This document shows positions 35,168-43,305 of a stretch of 64,000 nucleotides of DNA, piece after piece. Location of the stretch: assembly GCF_005222845.1 (NCBI RefSeq), contig NZ_STFZ01000036.1, forward strand, positions 105,908 through 169,907, read 5' to 3'. The notes under the pieces were generated by a model that searched no databases, had not been told where the DNA came from, and saw only the letters and a list, made by a program, of their open reading frames with translations. The stretch is from Rhizobium sp. FY34. GTDB taxonomy: Bacteria > Pseudomonadota > Alphaproteobacteria > Rhizobiales > Rhizobiaceae. Positions within the stretch are counted from its first letter, which is position 1. Every line of letters begins with the position of its first letter. The translations under genes were made by a program, and so were the position numbers.

Positions 35168-36606
35168 TGCCCATGACATTCGAAGAGTACCAGCGCTACG
35201 ACGCCCTGGGCCTGGCTGAGCTGGTACAAACCAAAGCGGTCACGCCGCTCGAGCTGCTGGAAACGGCGGTGGCATGCATTGAGGCGCTCGATCCTGTTCT
35301 CAACACGGTCGTGCACCGTCATATCGACCTTGCCGCAGAGGCCATCGCCGCTGGCCTGCCGGATGGCCCGTTTTCTGGCGTACCGTTCTTGATCAAGAAT
35401 ACCGGTTTCGAAGTCAAGGATATGATCCTGTCGACCGGTTCGAGCCTGTTCGTCGACGCTGTCTCAAACCGCGATGGCACGCTGGCCGGGCGCTACAAAG
35501 CCGCCGGCCTCGTCATTCTCGGCAAGTCCAATACGCCGGAATTCGCTTTGAGTTTTGCGACCGAGCCGGCCGCCTTCGGCGTCACCCGAAATCCCTGGAA
35601 CACCGACCATGGTCCCGGCGGCTCCTCTGGTGGATCTGCCGCGGCGGTCGCGGCCGGTATCATGCCGATGGCCAATGCGTCGGATGGAGCCGGCTCGACG
35701 CGGCTGCCAGCCTCCCATTGCGGTCTGTTCGGGTTCAAGCCGAGCCGCATGCGCAATCCGCTCGGACCGGTTGCCGTGGAGGGCATTGCCGGCATGTCGA
35801 CACCGCATGCGCTGTCCTGGACTGTTCGAGACAATGCGGCTTTGCTGGATATCTCGTCCGGTCAAGATATCGGCGATGCATATGCGGCGCCGGCGACCGG
35901 CGGAACCTTTCTCGAAGCGGTGAGCCGTGACCCCAGGCCTTTGCACATCGGCCTGACGCTGGCGTCGCCGCTCGGAACGCCGGTCCATCCCGATATAGTC
36001 AACAGCACCGAAGAGGCGGCGCGGATGTTGGAGTCACTCGGTCATCATGTCGAACTGGTCGACGATGCCGGATATGATGCGCATGCCTTGAAGGCGGCTT
36101 GGCGGGTGATCGCCGGCGTCAATGTGGCGCCGGCTGTTCTCGCCCGAGGCCGGCAGCTCGGTCTGGCCGATCCGGTCTCGGAACTGGAGCCGGTCAATGC
36201 GCAATGGGTGCGCGAAGGATTACAGCGCAGCGGCGTCGAATATCTGTCGGCGGTCAATCAATTGCATCAGACGGCGCGGGCGCTCGGGCGGTTTTTCAAG
36301 CGCTACGACGTTCTGTTGTCGCCGGTGACCGGCGAGCTTGCGCCGCTGATCGGCGAGATGGCCAGCAGCGGCGATCTGGACGGCTTTTACGACCGGTTCT
36401 GGTCGCATGGGCCGTTTACATGCGCCTTCAATGCGTCGGGCTGCCCGGCGATGAGCGTGCCCTTCGGTCAATCGCAATCCGGCCTGCCAATCGGCGTGCA
36501 TCTCGGGGCTGCCTTTGGTGGCGAAGAGCTGCTGTTTTCACTGGCCGGCCAGATCGAGCGCGCCCGGCCGTGGTTTCATCGCCGTCCAGGCCATTTGCCG
36601 GCCTAG
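35167..36606 (+). CDS. Amidase-signature hydrolase
   Basis: A 479-residue amidase-signature enzyme with the Ser-cisSer-Lys triad at Lys77, Ser153 (GGSSGG) and Ser177 (DGAGSTRLPA), spaced 76 and 24 residues as in the family. It hydrolyses an amide bond. In a NicX-type pathway it could remove the formyl group or the amide of N-formylmaleamate-like products, jobs normally done by NicD and NicF. The start shares one base with the previous stop (TGATG). The precise substrate is inferred. Confidence 0.85.
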   Translation: MPMTFEEYQRYDALGLAELVQTKAVTPLELLETAVACIEALDPVLNTVVHRHIDLAAEAIAAGLPDGPFSGVPFLIKNTGFEVKDMILSTGSSLFVDAVSNRDGTLAGRYKAAGLVILGKSNTPEFALSFATEPAAFGVTRNPWNTDHGPGGSSGGSAAAVAAGIMPMANASDGAGSTRLPASHCGLFGFKPSRMRNPLGPVAVEGIAGMSTPHALSWTVRDNAALLDISSGQDIGDAYAAPATGGTFLEAVSRDPRPLHIGLTLASPLGTPVHPDIVNSTEEAARMLESLGHHVELVDDAGYDAHALKAAWRVIAGVNVAPAVLARGRQLGLADPVSELEPVNAQWVREGLQRSGVEYLSAVNQLHQTARALGRFFKRYDVLLSPVTGELAPLIGEMASSGDLDGFYDRFWSHGPFTCAFNASGCPAMSVPFGQSQSGLPIGVHLGAAFGGEELLFSLAGQIERARPWFHRRPGHLPA

Positions 36607-36624
36607 CACTGGCAAGGAGAAAAA

Positions 36625-37938
36625 ATGAGCAGGTTGTCATCCAAAGAGATTCTGGCGCTTGGCGCAAGCGACGTGGTGAGTGCGGTTCATGCCGGCAGAC
36701 TATCGGTCACCGCGATCGCCGTAGCCTATCTAGCGCAGATCGAGGCCCATGAGGCCGATGTCCTGGCCTGGAAATATCTCGATGCGGAGCAGGTGCTGGC
36801 TGACGCGCATGCCTTGGACAAGGCGGGACCGAGAGGTCCGCTGGCCGGTGTCACGATTGGCGTCAAGGATGTCATCGACACCGCTGACATGCCGACCGGC
36901 TATGGCTCGGCGGCCTATGAAGGCTTTCGGCCAGCCTGCGATGCGCCCTGCGTGGCGCTGAGCCGGGCCGATAGCGCCCTGGTTCTCGGCAAGACCGTGT
37001 CGACGGAATTCGCTATGGCCAGCCCCGGCAAGACGCGCAATCCCTATAACCCGACCCATACGCCGGGCGGCTCGTCGAGCGGTTCCTGTGCCGCCGTGTC
37101 GGCCGGCATGGCGTTGATGGCGTTTGGCACCCAGACCGCAGGCTCGATCATTCGTCCGGCCGCCTATTGCGGGGTAGTTGGCTACAAGCCGAGCTTCGGT
37201 CTGCTGGATGCCGCCGAAATCAAGGTTCTGTCCCATCAATTGGACACGCTGGGTATCATTACCCGGAACGTCACGGATGCCGCCTGGTGTGCGGCAGCTC
37301 TTTCGGGCCGCTCGCGGCTTGTCATCGACGATATTCCACCCAGCCCGACGATCGGTCTTCTGGTTCCCTCGCGCATGGATCAGGCAGGGCCGGAGGCCAT
37401 GCTGGCCCTGGACCAGGCAGCCAGCCGGATTTCGGCGGTAGGCGGCGTGGTGGTGACACTTGGCCTGCCGGACTGGTTCGACAGCCTGCACGAGTTGCAT
37501 GCGTCGATCATGGGCTGGGAGGTCACCCGCGCACTTGCCCATGAACGTCTCAAGCTCTGGGACCACTTGACGCCTGTCACCTGCGAATTTCTGACCGAAA
37601 AAGCCAAGGTCAGCGTGTCGGACTATGAGGCCGCCTGCGAGGCGATCGTCGAATGCCGCAAGGCCTTCGCGGTCCTCATGGATGGGGTCGATGTCCTGAT
37701 GACCTTGCCGGCCCCGGGGACAGCGCCGCAAGGCCTTACCGCCACCGGCGCGCCGGTGTTCAACAGTCCCTGGACAGTTCTGCATGCACCCTGCGTTACC
37801 GTTCCTGCGATGATATCGGCCAATGGCCTGCCGGTGGGCGTCCAGCTTGTCGGCCGTATCGGCGATGATGCGCGGCTCCTGCATGTCGGCGCATTCGTCG
37901 AGCGCGCCATTGCCTTTGCAGGTGGTCCGTTCGCATGA
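36625..37938 (+). CDS. Amidase-signature hydrolase (second copy)
   Basis: A 437-residue amidase of the same superfamily as the preceding gene but clearly distinct. The triad is Lys81 (GVKDVID), Ser150 (GGSSSGS) and Ser174 (QTAGSIIRPA). AAGGAG precedes the ATG. Having two unrelated-looking amidases side by side suggests two successive C-N cleavages after ring opening. Four-base overlap with the membrane protein gene that follows. Confidence 0.85.
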   Translation: MSRLSSKEILALGASDVVSAVHAGRLSVTAIAVAYLAQIEAHEADVLAWKYLDAEQVLADAHALDKAGPRGPLAGVTIGVKDVIDTADMPTGYGSAAYEGFRPACDAPCVALSRADSALVLGKTVSTEFAMASPGKTRNPYNPTHTPGGSSSGSCAAVSAGMALMAFGTQTAGSIIRPAAYCGVVGYKPSFGLLDAAEIKVLSHQLDTLGIITRNVTDAAWCAAALSGRSRLVIDDIPPSPTIGLLVPSRMDQAGPEAMLALDQAASRISAVGGVVVTLGLPDWFDSLHELHASIMGWEVTRALAHERLKLWDHLTPVTCEFLTEKAKVSVSDYEAACEAIVECRKAFAVLMDGVDVLMTLPAPGTAPQGLTATGAPVFNSPWTVLHAPCVTVPAMISANGLPVGVQLVGRIGDDARLLHVGAFVERAIAFAGGPFA

Positions 37939-39020
37939 GCATTGCAGATATCGAGCGGCAAGGCTGGCGAGGCCAAGGCGGCAAGGCCCTGTCCTGGGCC
38001 GGGCTCATCCTGTTGGCAGCTCTGCTGGCCTTTGTCCTGACCCTGGTTGGTTTTCCCGCCGCCGCACTGCTCGGATCGATGATTGCCGGCATCGTCTTCG
38101 GCGTGGGCGGAACACAGCTGCGCATGCCGCGTATCGTCTACATCCTGGCGCAAGGATTCGCCGGTGTTTTCATTGCCCGCAGCCTGACACCGTCCATCCT
38201 TGTGGACGTTTCGGCAAACTGGCTCCTGTTGATCCTGTTCACCGCCTTGACACTGGCATCGGCATTTTTTGTTGGTTGGTCGATCAATCGCTGGGGCGGG
38301 GTGGCGCAGATGCCAGCCATCCTCGGCAGCCTGCCGGGAATGTCCGGCGCCATGGTCATTATTGCCCAGGAACGCGGCATCGATGGTCGTGTGGTGGCCC
38401 TGATGCAGTATACAAGGCTGGCCAGCGTGATCTTCGCCGTCTCGATGATCACCCATTTCCTGCCCAATGCGCCCTTTCTCGAGCTTGCAGGAAATCCGAT
38501 CGATGCTCCGTCCTGGATCTCCATTGGCTTGTCGGCGCTCCTGGCGCTGATTGCGCCCTTTGCCGCCAGGATGCGCTGGATCCCCGCCGCTGCCATGCTT
38601 GTGCCGCTTGTTGTCGGCGCTTGTCTCGAAGCATCCGGTATCTTTCACATCGAGCTGCTTGAGGCCTCCGTGTCGCTGACCTTCGCCATTATCGGGCTGG
38701 AAGTCGGGCTGAAGTTCACCCGCGATTCTCTGTCGCATGTGGTGCGGATCGTGCCCGTCGTGATGGTGTCGTGCCTGCTGCTGATTGCGCTCAGTGCGAT
38801 TCTTGCCACGGCGCTCCGGCTGTTTCTGCCGATCGACATGCTGACGGCCTTCCTGGCCACGGCACCCGGAAGCATCGAAACGGTGGCCATCGTGGCAATC
38901 ACCGGCCATGCCGATGTCGCCGTCGTTCTGGCCTTTCAGACCGTGCGCATGCTCGTCGTTGTTCTTTGCGGCCCCTTCATCATGAAGCAGATCGCCCGTA
39001 TCCCGATTTGGAAGGATTGA
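37935..39020 (+). CDS. AbrB-family membrane protein (putative transporter)
   Basis: A 361-residue membrane protein with about ten helices in two similar halves, each with a Gly/Ala-rich segment (FPAAALLGSMIAGIVFGV and PWIS-type repeats; LPGMSGAMVIIA). This is the AbrB/'ammonia monooxygenase' family of PF05145, not the DNA-binding AbrB; members are thought to be transport proteins. Within the operon it may move an acid product or intermediate. ATGA overlap with the amidase stop. Confidence 0.8.
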   Translation: MSIADIERQGWRGQGGKALSWAGLILLAALLAFVLTLVGFPAAALLGSMIAGIVFGVGGTQLRMPRIVYILAQGFAGVFIARSLTPSILVDVSANWLLLILFTALTLASAFFVGWSINRWGGVAQMPAILGSLPGMSGAMVIIAQERGIDGRVVALMQYTRLASVIFAVSMITHFLPNAPFLELAGNPIDAPSWISIGLSALLALIAPFAARMRWIPAAAMLVPLVVGACLEASGIFHIELLEASVSLTFAIIGLEVGLKFTRDSLSHVVRIVPVVMVSCLLLIALSAILATALRLFLPIDMLTAFLATAPGSIETVAIVAITGHADVAVVLAFQTVRMLVVVLCGPFIMKQIARIPIWKD

Positions 39021-39023
39021 TTC

Positions 39024-39548
39024 ATGCAAGAGACCACGACCTCCTCTGCGGCTTCGACCATGCTGGATCCTCCGATCGACGCCTTCAAAGGCGCCATGCG
39101 GCGCTTTGCCAGCGGCGTTGGCGTGATTACGGCCGGCCAGGGCGAAGACCGCCGTGGGCTGACGGCAACCGCCATTTCCAGCGTCACCATGGATCCGCCG
39201 ACCATTCTGGTCTGTGTCAACAAAAACGGCGAGGCGCATCAGGCGATCGAGAAGGATGGCGCCTTCTGCGTCAATATTCTGGCCAGCGAAGGCGAGGGGG
39301 CAGCGCTCGATTTTGCCGGACAGACGGGTAGGGCGGGGGCAGACCGTTTTGCTGCTTTCTCCTGGAGTCAGTTGACAACGGGTTCCCCGGCGCTCGACGG
39401 CGCGCTCGCCAATATCGATTGCGAGATCACCGAGCGTGTCGAGACAGCCTCACATACCGTCTTTTTCGGCCGAGTTCTGGATGTCCGCCTCTCAGATGGC
39501 GCGCCGCTCGTTCACTTTGACCGAAAATTCGTCAAGCTTGAAAATTAA
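39024..39548 (+). CDS. Flavin reductase (HpaC-like)
   Basis: A 174-residue flavin reductase-like FMN-binding protein: FKGAMRRFASGVGVITAG, TATAISSVTMDPPTILVCVN and FCVNIL are family blocks. It reduces free FAD or FMN with NAD(P)H and would feed the HpaB-type oxygenase six genes upstream in the same operon. The start lies 3 bases after the previous stop. Confidence 0.88.
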   Translation: MQETTTSSAASTMLDPPIDAFKGAMRRFASGVGVITAGQGEDRRGLTATAISSVTMDPPTILVCVNKNGEAHQAIEKDGAFCVNILASEGEGAALDFAGQTGRAGADRFAAFSWSQLTTGSPALDGALANIDCEITERVETASHTVFFGRVLDVRLSDGAPLVHFDRKFVKLEN

Positions 39549-39578
39549 ACGCCCAACCATTTCGAGGAGTCTTAACCC

Positions 39579-40613
39579 ATGGCCATCAGCGACGCGGATT
39601 TCGTCATCGCCTGGAAAAACGTGCTGGAAATGTGCAATGTCAAGGCTGGCGAGCAGGTGACGATCCTGACCAGCGATGATTCCAATCCGCAGATCGTGTC
39701 GACCTGCCGCATTGCAGCGACCCAGCTTGGTGGCATCATCACGCTGTTAAACCTGCCGCCGATCAATGGCGAGAGGGCGCTCAGCCGCGACAAATCCGGT
39801 TATGTCGGCAAGACGCCGCTGGCCTTCAACACGACGGCACTGGCCGCCCTCAAGGCCAGCGACATGATTATCGACACGATGCAATTGCTGTTTTCGCCGG
39901 AGCAGGCAGAAATCCTGGAAACGGGAAGCCGGATGCTGCTGGCCGTCGAGCCGCCGGAAGTCATGCTGCGCATGATGCCGACGCCGGAGGGCAAGGCGCG
40001 GGTGCTGGCGGCTGAAAAAATCCTGGAAAAAGCAAAGGTCATGACGGTAACATCCAAGGCTGGCACCGATTTCCGTTGCGCGGTTGGGCAATATCCGGTC
40101 CTGACGCAATATGGTCTTGCCGACAGGCCCGGCCGCTGGGACCACTGGCCGAGCTGCTTCGTGGCGACCTGGCCGGACGAGCAGACATCGGAAGGCGTGA
40201 TCGTCATCGACGAGGGCGATATCCTGCTGCCGTTCAAGATGTATGCCCGTGAACGGGTGACGCTGACGGTGGAAAAAGGCTTCGTCACCCGGATCGATGG
40301 CGGGTTCACGGCCGAATACATGAAGAGCTTTATGGACAGCTTTGATGATCCCGACGCCTTTGCCATGGCACATGTCGGCTGGGGCCTGGAGCCGCGGGCC
40401 CATTGGACCACGCTTGGCCTTTACAATCCGGAAGCAGGGCTTGGCATGGACGCACGGTCCTTTGCCGGCAATTTCCTGTTTTCGACGGGGCCGAACACGG
40501 AAGCGGGCGGCACGCGCGATACCCCGTGCCATCTCGACATTCCGCTGAGAGCCTGCTCGTTGTCGCTGGACGGTGTGCCGATGACAACTGATGGAAAGGT
40601 TGTACGGCTCTAA
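39579..40613 (+). CDS. nicX: 2,5-dihydroxypyridine 5,6-dioxygenase-like ring-cleavage enzyme (NicX family)
   Basis: A 344-residue non-heme iron dioxygenase. It matches Pseudomonas putida NicX over its whole length as I recall it (LLAVEPPEV, GQYP, GRWDHWPS, GNFLFSTGPNTE, TPCHLDIPLR). The known iron ligands fall at identical positions: His265, His318 and Asp320. NicX opens 2,5-dihydroxypyridine to N-formylmaleamate using O2. GAGGAG precedes the ATG. Last gene of the operon; its presence identifies the pathway substrate as a hydroxylated pyridine, although substituents on the ring cannot be read. Confidence 0.9.
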   Translation: MAISDADFVIAWKNVLEMCNVKAGEQVTILTSDDSNPQIVSTCRIAATQLGGIITLLNLPPINGERALSRDKSGYVGKTPLAFNTTALAALKASDMIIDTMQLLFSPEQAEILETGSRMLLAVEPPEVMLRMMPTPEGKARVLAAEKILEKAKVMTVTSKAGTDFRCAVGQYPVLTQYGLADRPGRWDHWPSCFVATWPDEQTSEGVIVIDEGDILLPFKMYARERVTLTVEKGFVTRIDGGFTAEYMKSFMDSFDDPDAFAMAHVGWGLEPRAHWTTLGLYNPEAGLGMDARSFAGNFLFSTGPNTEAGGTRDTPCHLDIPLRACSLSLDGVPMTTDGKVVRL

Positions 40614-40697
40614 TATTAGGGGGCGTTGGTGCGGAGACCAAATATCAACGTTTTGCAACTGTGTGGCTGCGATCGACAGTAGTAAGATTGATCCAGC

Positions 40698-40856
40698 ATG
40701 CCGCATAAACATAACGCCACCCGCCGACATCACATTGGTAAAAAGCAGTTCCAGGTGACGAACTGGGTGGAATATGAGGCGGGCCTTCGCCGCCGCGGCA
40801 GTTTGTCTCTGGCGCATATGTGGAACGGCCCGGCTATCAAGGCATTTGTTGCATGA
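40698..40856 (+). pseudogene. IS5-family transposase remnant (N-terminal part)
   Basis: A 52-codon frame begins MPHKHNATRRHHIGKKQFQV and continues NWVEYEAGLRRRGSLSL, the N-terminus of rhizobial IS5 transposases. After GSLSL the sequence leaves the family and stops. Only the first tenth of the gene remains. It lies just left of an IS6 element and mirrors the C-terminal remnant at 21330. The rest of 40614-40950 shows nothing recognisable. Confidence 0.8.
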
Positions 40857-40950
40857 ATCTCCATTGGACGGTGCAGTCAGAGGTGGCTCAGATTTTTTGA
40901 ACAGTTTCGGGCGTTTTGCTGAGTGGATTTCCGCCTCGATTATGCCGCCA

Positions 40951-41798
40951 GGCACCGTCAACTTAACTGAATTTGGAATTTGATGTGCGAATGACGGGCC
41001 ATGACAGACCGTGATCCACTCTATCGCCGACACCGCTTTCCCGCTGACGTCATTGCTCACGCCGTGTGGCTCTATTTCCGGTTCCCTCTGAGCCTGCGAA
41101 TGGTCGAGGACTTGCTAGCTGCCCGCGGGATCATTGTCTCGCATCAGACCGTCCGGCTGTGGGCGGAGAAATTCGGCCGCACCTTTGCCAACGAGATCCG
41201 TCGTCGATCATCCGGTCGACTTGGGGACAAGTGTCATCTCGATGAAGCCGTCGTTTCAATCCGTGGCAAGAAGCATTGGCTGTGGCGCGCTGTGGATCAG
41301 GATGGTTTCGTGTTGGACGTTCTCGTGCAAAGTCGCCGAAATGCCAAGGCCGCCAAGCGCCTGATGCGCAAGCTCTTGAAGGGCCAGGGACGATCGCCGC
41401 GGGTGATGATCACAGACAAGCTGCGATCCTACGGCACAGCAAAGCGAGAGATCATGCCGGGTGTCGAGCATCGCTCCCACAAGGGGTTGAACAATCGGGC
41501 GGAGAATTCTCACCAGCCAGTCCGGCGGCGAGAGCGGATCATGAAGCGCCTCAAATCGCGGCGACATCTACAACGCTTCGTCTCCATCCACGATCCGATC
41601 GCCAACCTGTTTCATATTCCGCGCCACGACATAACCTCCGGCCATCATCGCGAACTGCGCGCGGAGGCGATGAGCCTGTGGGCGAATAGTGCCCGAGCAT
41701 GAGAAATATCTGCGGACAGCGTCTTTCGGCTGGCCCTGCATCCATTAAGTTTACGATGCTGCACACCAAATTCCACATTCCGTTAAGTTGACGGTGCC
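40951..41798 (+). mobile_element. IS6-family insertion sequence (intact)
   Basis: An 848-base element with terminal inverted repeats GGCACCGTCAACTTAAC at 40951 and its complement ending at 41798 (one mismatch over about 22 bases). It contains one intact transposase. No 8-base target duplication is visible: the flanks read TGCCGCCA and CTTCTTCG, which suggests rearrangement after insertion. A further, imperfect IS6-type end (GTTAAGTTGACG and ACACC, 41808-41827) lies just outside the right end. Confidence 0.88.
41001..41702 (+). CDS. IS6-family transposase
   Basis: A 233-residue DDE transposase, full length. N-terminal HTH region (VEDLLAARGIIVSHQTVRLW), first Asp in CHLDEAVV, second in ITDKLRSYG, and Glu in NNRAENSHQP. 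All catalytic residues are present, so the element is potentially active. About 80 percent of residues by eye agree with the broken copy at 49523. Confidence 0.92.
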   Translation: MTDRDPLYRRHRFPADVIAHAVWLYFRFPLSLRMVEDLLAARGIIVSHQTVRLWAEKFGRTFANEIRRRSSGRLGDKCHLDEAVVSIRGKKHWLWRAVDQDGFVLDVLVQSRRNAKAAKRLMRKLLKGQGRSPRVMITDKLRSYGTAKREIMPGVEHRSHKGLNNRAENSHQPVRRRERIMKRLKSRRHLQRFVSIHDPIANLFHIPRHDITSGHHRELRAEAMSLWANSARA

Positions 41799-41857
41799 CT
41801 TCTTCGTGTTAAGTTGACGATGACACCGCTTGGCCTTCGGCGACTTGGCTCAGGCCG

Positions 41858-43111
41858 TCAGTTCAGAGGCGCGAGCTTCGTCGCAACCGCGAGGTCGATG
41901 GGCACCGTCTGCGTTTGGAAGCTGGTGTCCACGCGCACGCCGCTGTTCCCAACGGGGGTCCAAAAGAAGAAGCCCAATTTGAAAGTGAAATTGACCACAC
42001 TTGGATTGGTGAATGTAAAATAGCTGATCACGACAAAAGCATCCGTGTCGGATTCGATGTTTCCGTCGTTAGGTCGTGCTGGGAATCGACCCGCCGCCGA
42101 TGGTTCGTCGCCGACAAAATCATCGGCCATGTTGAACTGGACGTCGCTATAGGTCGTGGAATCGCCGGCCATGACAAAGAAATTATCGATGCCGGGCGTC
42201 GTCACAGTGTTGCGGTACTCGGTGAACGACGGGGTGAGGATGAACGTCTCCTGCCTGGAGTTGCCCGGCAGCGTGCCGATGACGGGAATCTGCACATCGT
42301 CGAAGCTGGTGCAGATATATTCCCCTAACGGCCCCCAATTCGGCGGCGGCCCTGGCGAGTTGTAGCCCGAGGGCTGCGTTGAATAGACATTTTGCGGCGC
42401 GTCGCTTGGCATTACCCTAAGGCCGAATCCAAACCTAGTGGCGTCGGTCGGGGCAAGTCCGATGACCCCGCTCATGCGACTGAGGATAATGACGTGATAG
42501 GCTTGGTCGCCTCCATCGCCGTTGGCGCGGAAGAAGTGGCCGACGGCGTTGAACGTGACCTGGGAATTATCGAACGGCCCGACCCCCACGGCCTGCCACC
42601 CGGATATCATGGTCCGGCGGCTGGCGAAGAGCGCGCCATATTGCGAATCGACCGGCCAGAGGTTGTTGATCGCCTCTGGAGGGTTGACCGGCACTGGGCT
42701 GCTGGTGAATACTCGGCTTGCGAGCATGGCGACCGCATCGACCGGCTCCATGGTCTCCTCATACGGAGGAACGATCGTGAATGTGTAGCGCTCGGACCTA
42801 CCCGGCGATGGCCCGCGCACAAAGAGGCTTCGGATCGATCCACTCAATGGACGCCCGGTTATCTGGGCCAGCAAGGCCTGGTCTTCGCTGTGCATGCCGA
42901 AGAGTCCGAGCGGCTTTCCCTGGTCGAGCGCCCGGCGCCAGTCGTCCGGGTTGCGGGGCAGCGACGCGTCGGTGCAATCGACGATTACCGCGTTGCAGTC
43001 CTCCAGCCAACCGTCCGCCCCAATCGCCGTGACGGGGCCGAGCTCGCGGGCCACCCGGTCGACGAAGGCGCCGCGCCGGCCCGACAGCGCAATACGGTAT
43101 TTAGGGCGCAT
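41858..43111 (-). CDS. Unknown protein next to the RHS gene
   Basis: A 417-residue protein that I do not recognise. The first ~100 residues look like a small alpha/beta domain (VIVDCTDASLPRN, KPLGLFGMHSEDQ). The rest is beta-rich with many aromatic and Asn residues and few charged stretches, as in secreted or lectin-like proteins. No signal peptide or membrane helix. AAGGAGATC precedes the ATG at 43111; longer frames upstream are unsupported. It follows the RHS gene in the same direction and probably shares its transcript, so it may be a partner, carrier or immunity-type protein. Confidence 0.65.
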   Translation of the reverse strand: MRPKYRIALSGRRGAFVDRVARELGPVTAIGADGWLEDCNAVIVDCTDASLPRNPDDWRRALDQGKPLGLFGMHSEDQALLAQITGRPLSGSIRSLFVRGPSPGRSERYTFTIVPPYEETMEPVDAVAMLASRVFTSSPVPVNPPEAINNLWPVDSQYGALFASRRTMISGWQAVGVGPFDNSQVTFNAVGHFFRANGDGGDQAYHVIILSRMSGVIGLAPTDATRFGFGLRVMPSDAPQNVYSTQPSGYNSPGPPPNWGPLGEYICTSFDDVQIPVIGTLPGNSRQETFILTPSFTEYRNTVTTPGIDNFFVMAGDSTTYSDVQFNMADDFVGDEPSAAGRFPARPNDGNIESDTDAFVVISYFTFTNPSVVNFTFKLGFFFWTPVGNSGVRVDTSFQTQTVPIDLAVATKLAPLN

Positions 43112-43137
43112 GCTTGATCTCCTTCCCAGAATCGAGG

Positions 43138-43305
43138 CTATCCTAACAGGTTGAGTTGCAGCAATCCATGCACGTCGCAACGCAAGATGCGCGGACCCCT
43201 GTATTTTGGATCCAGATTGCTAACTTCGGTCTCTCCGTCACCCCACAATCGCTGCAGCAACGGGCTATTGCCCGCGACGCGGAGGTCCCTATTCAAAGAA
43301 CTCAT
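43138..43305 (-). CDS. Possible small protein overlapping the RHS stop
   Basis: A 55-codon frame (MSSLNRDLRVAGNSPLLQRL onward) starts inside the last codons of the RHS gene, 17 bases before its stop, and fills most of the gap to the next gene. Only a weak GGTGA ribosome site is seen. It could be a coupled immunity-type protein or chance; the family is not recognised. Confidence 0.25.
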   Translation of the reverse strand: MSSLNRDLRVAGNSPLLQRLWGDGETEVSNLDPKYRGPRILRCDVHGLLQLNLLG

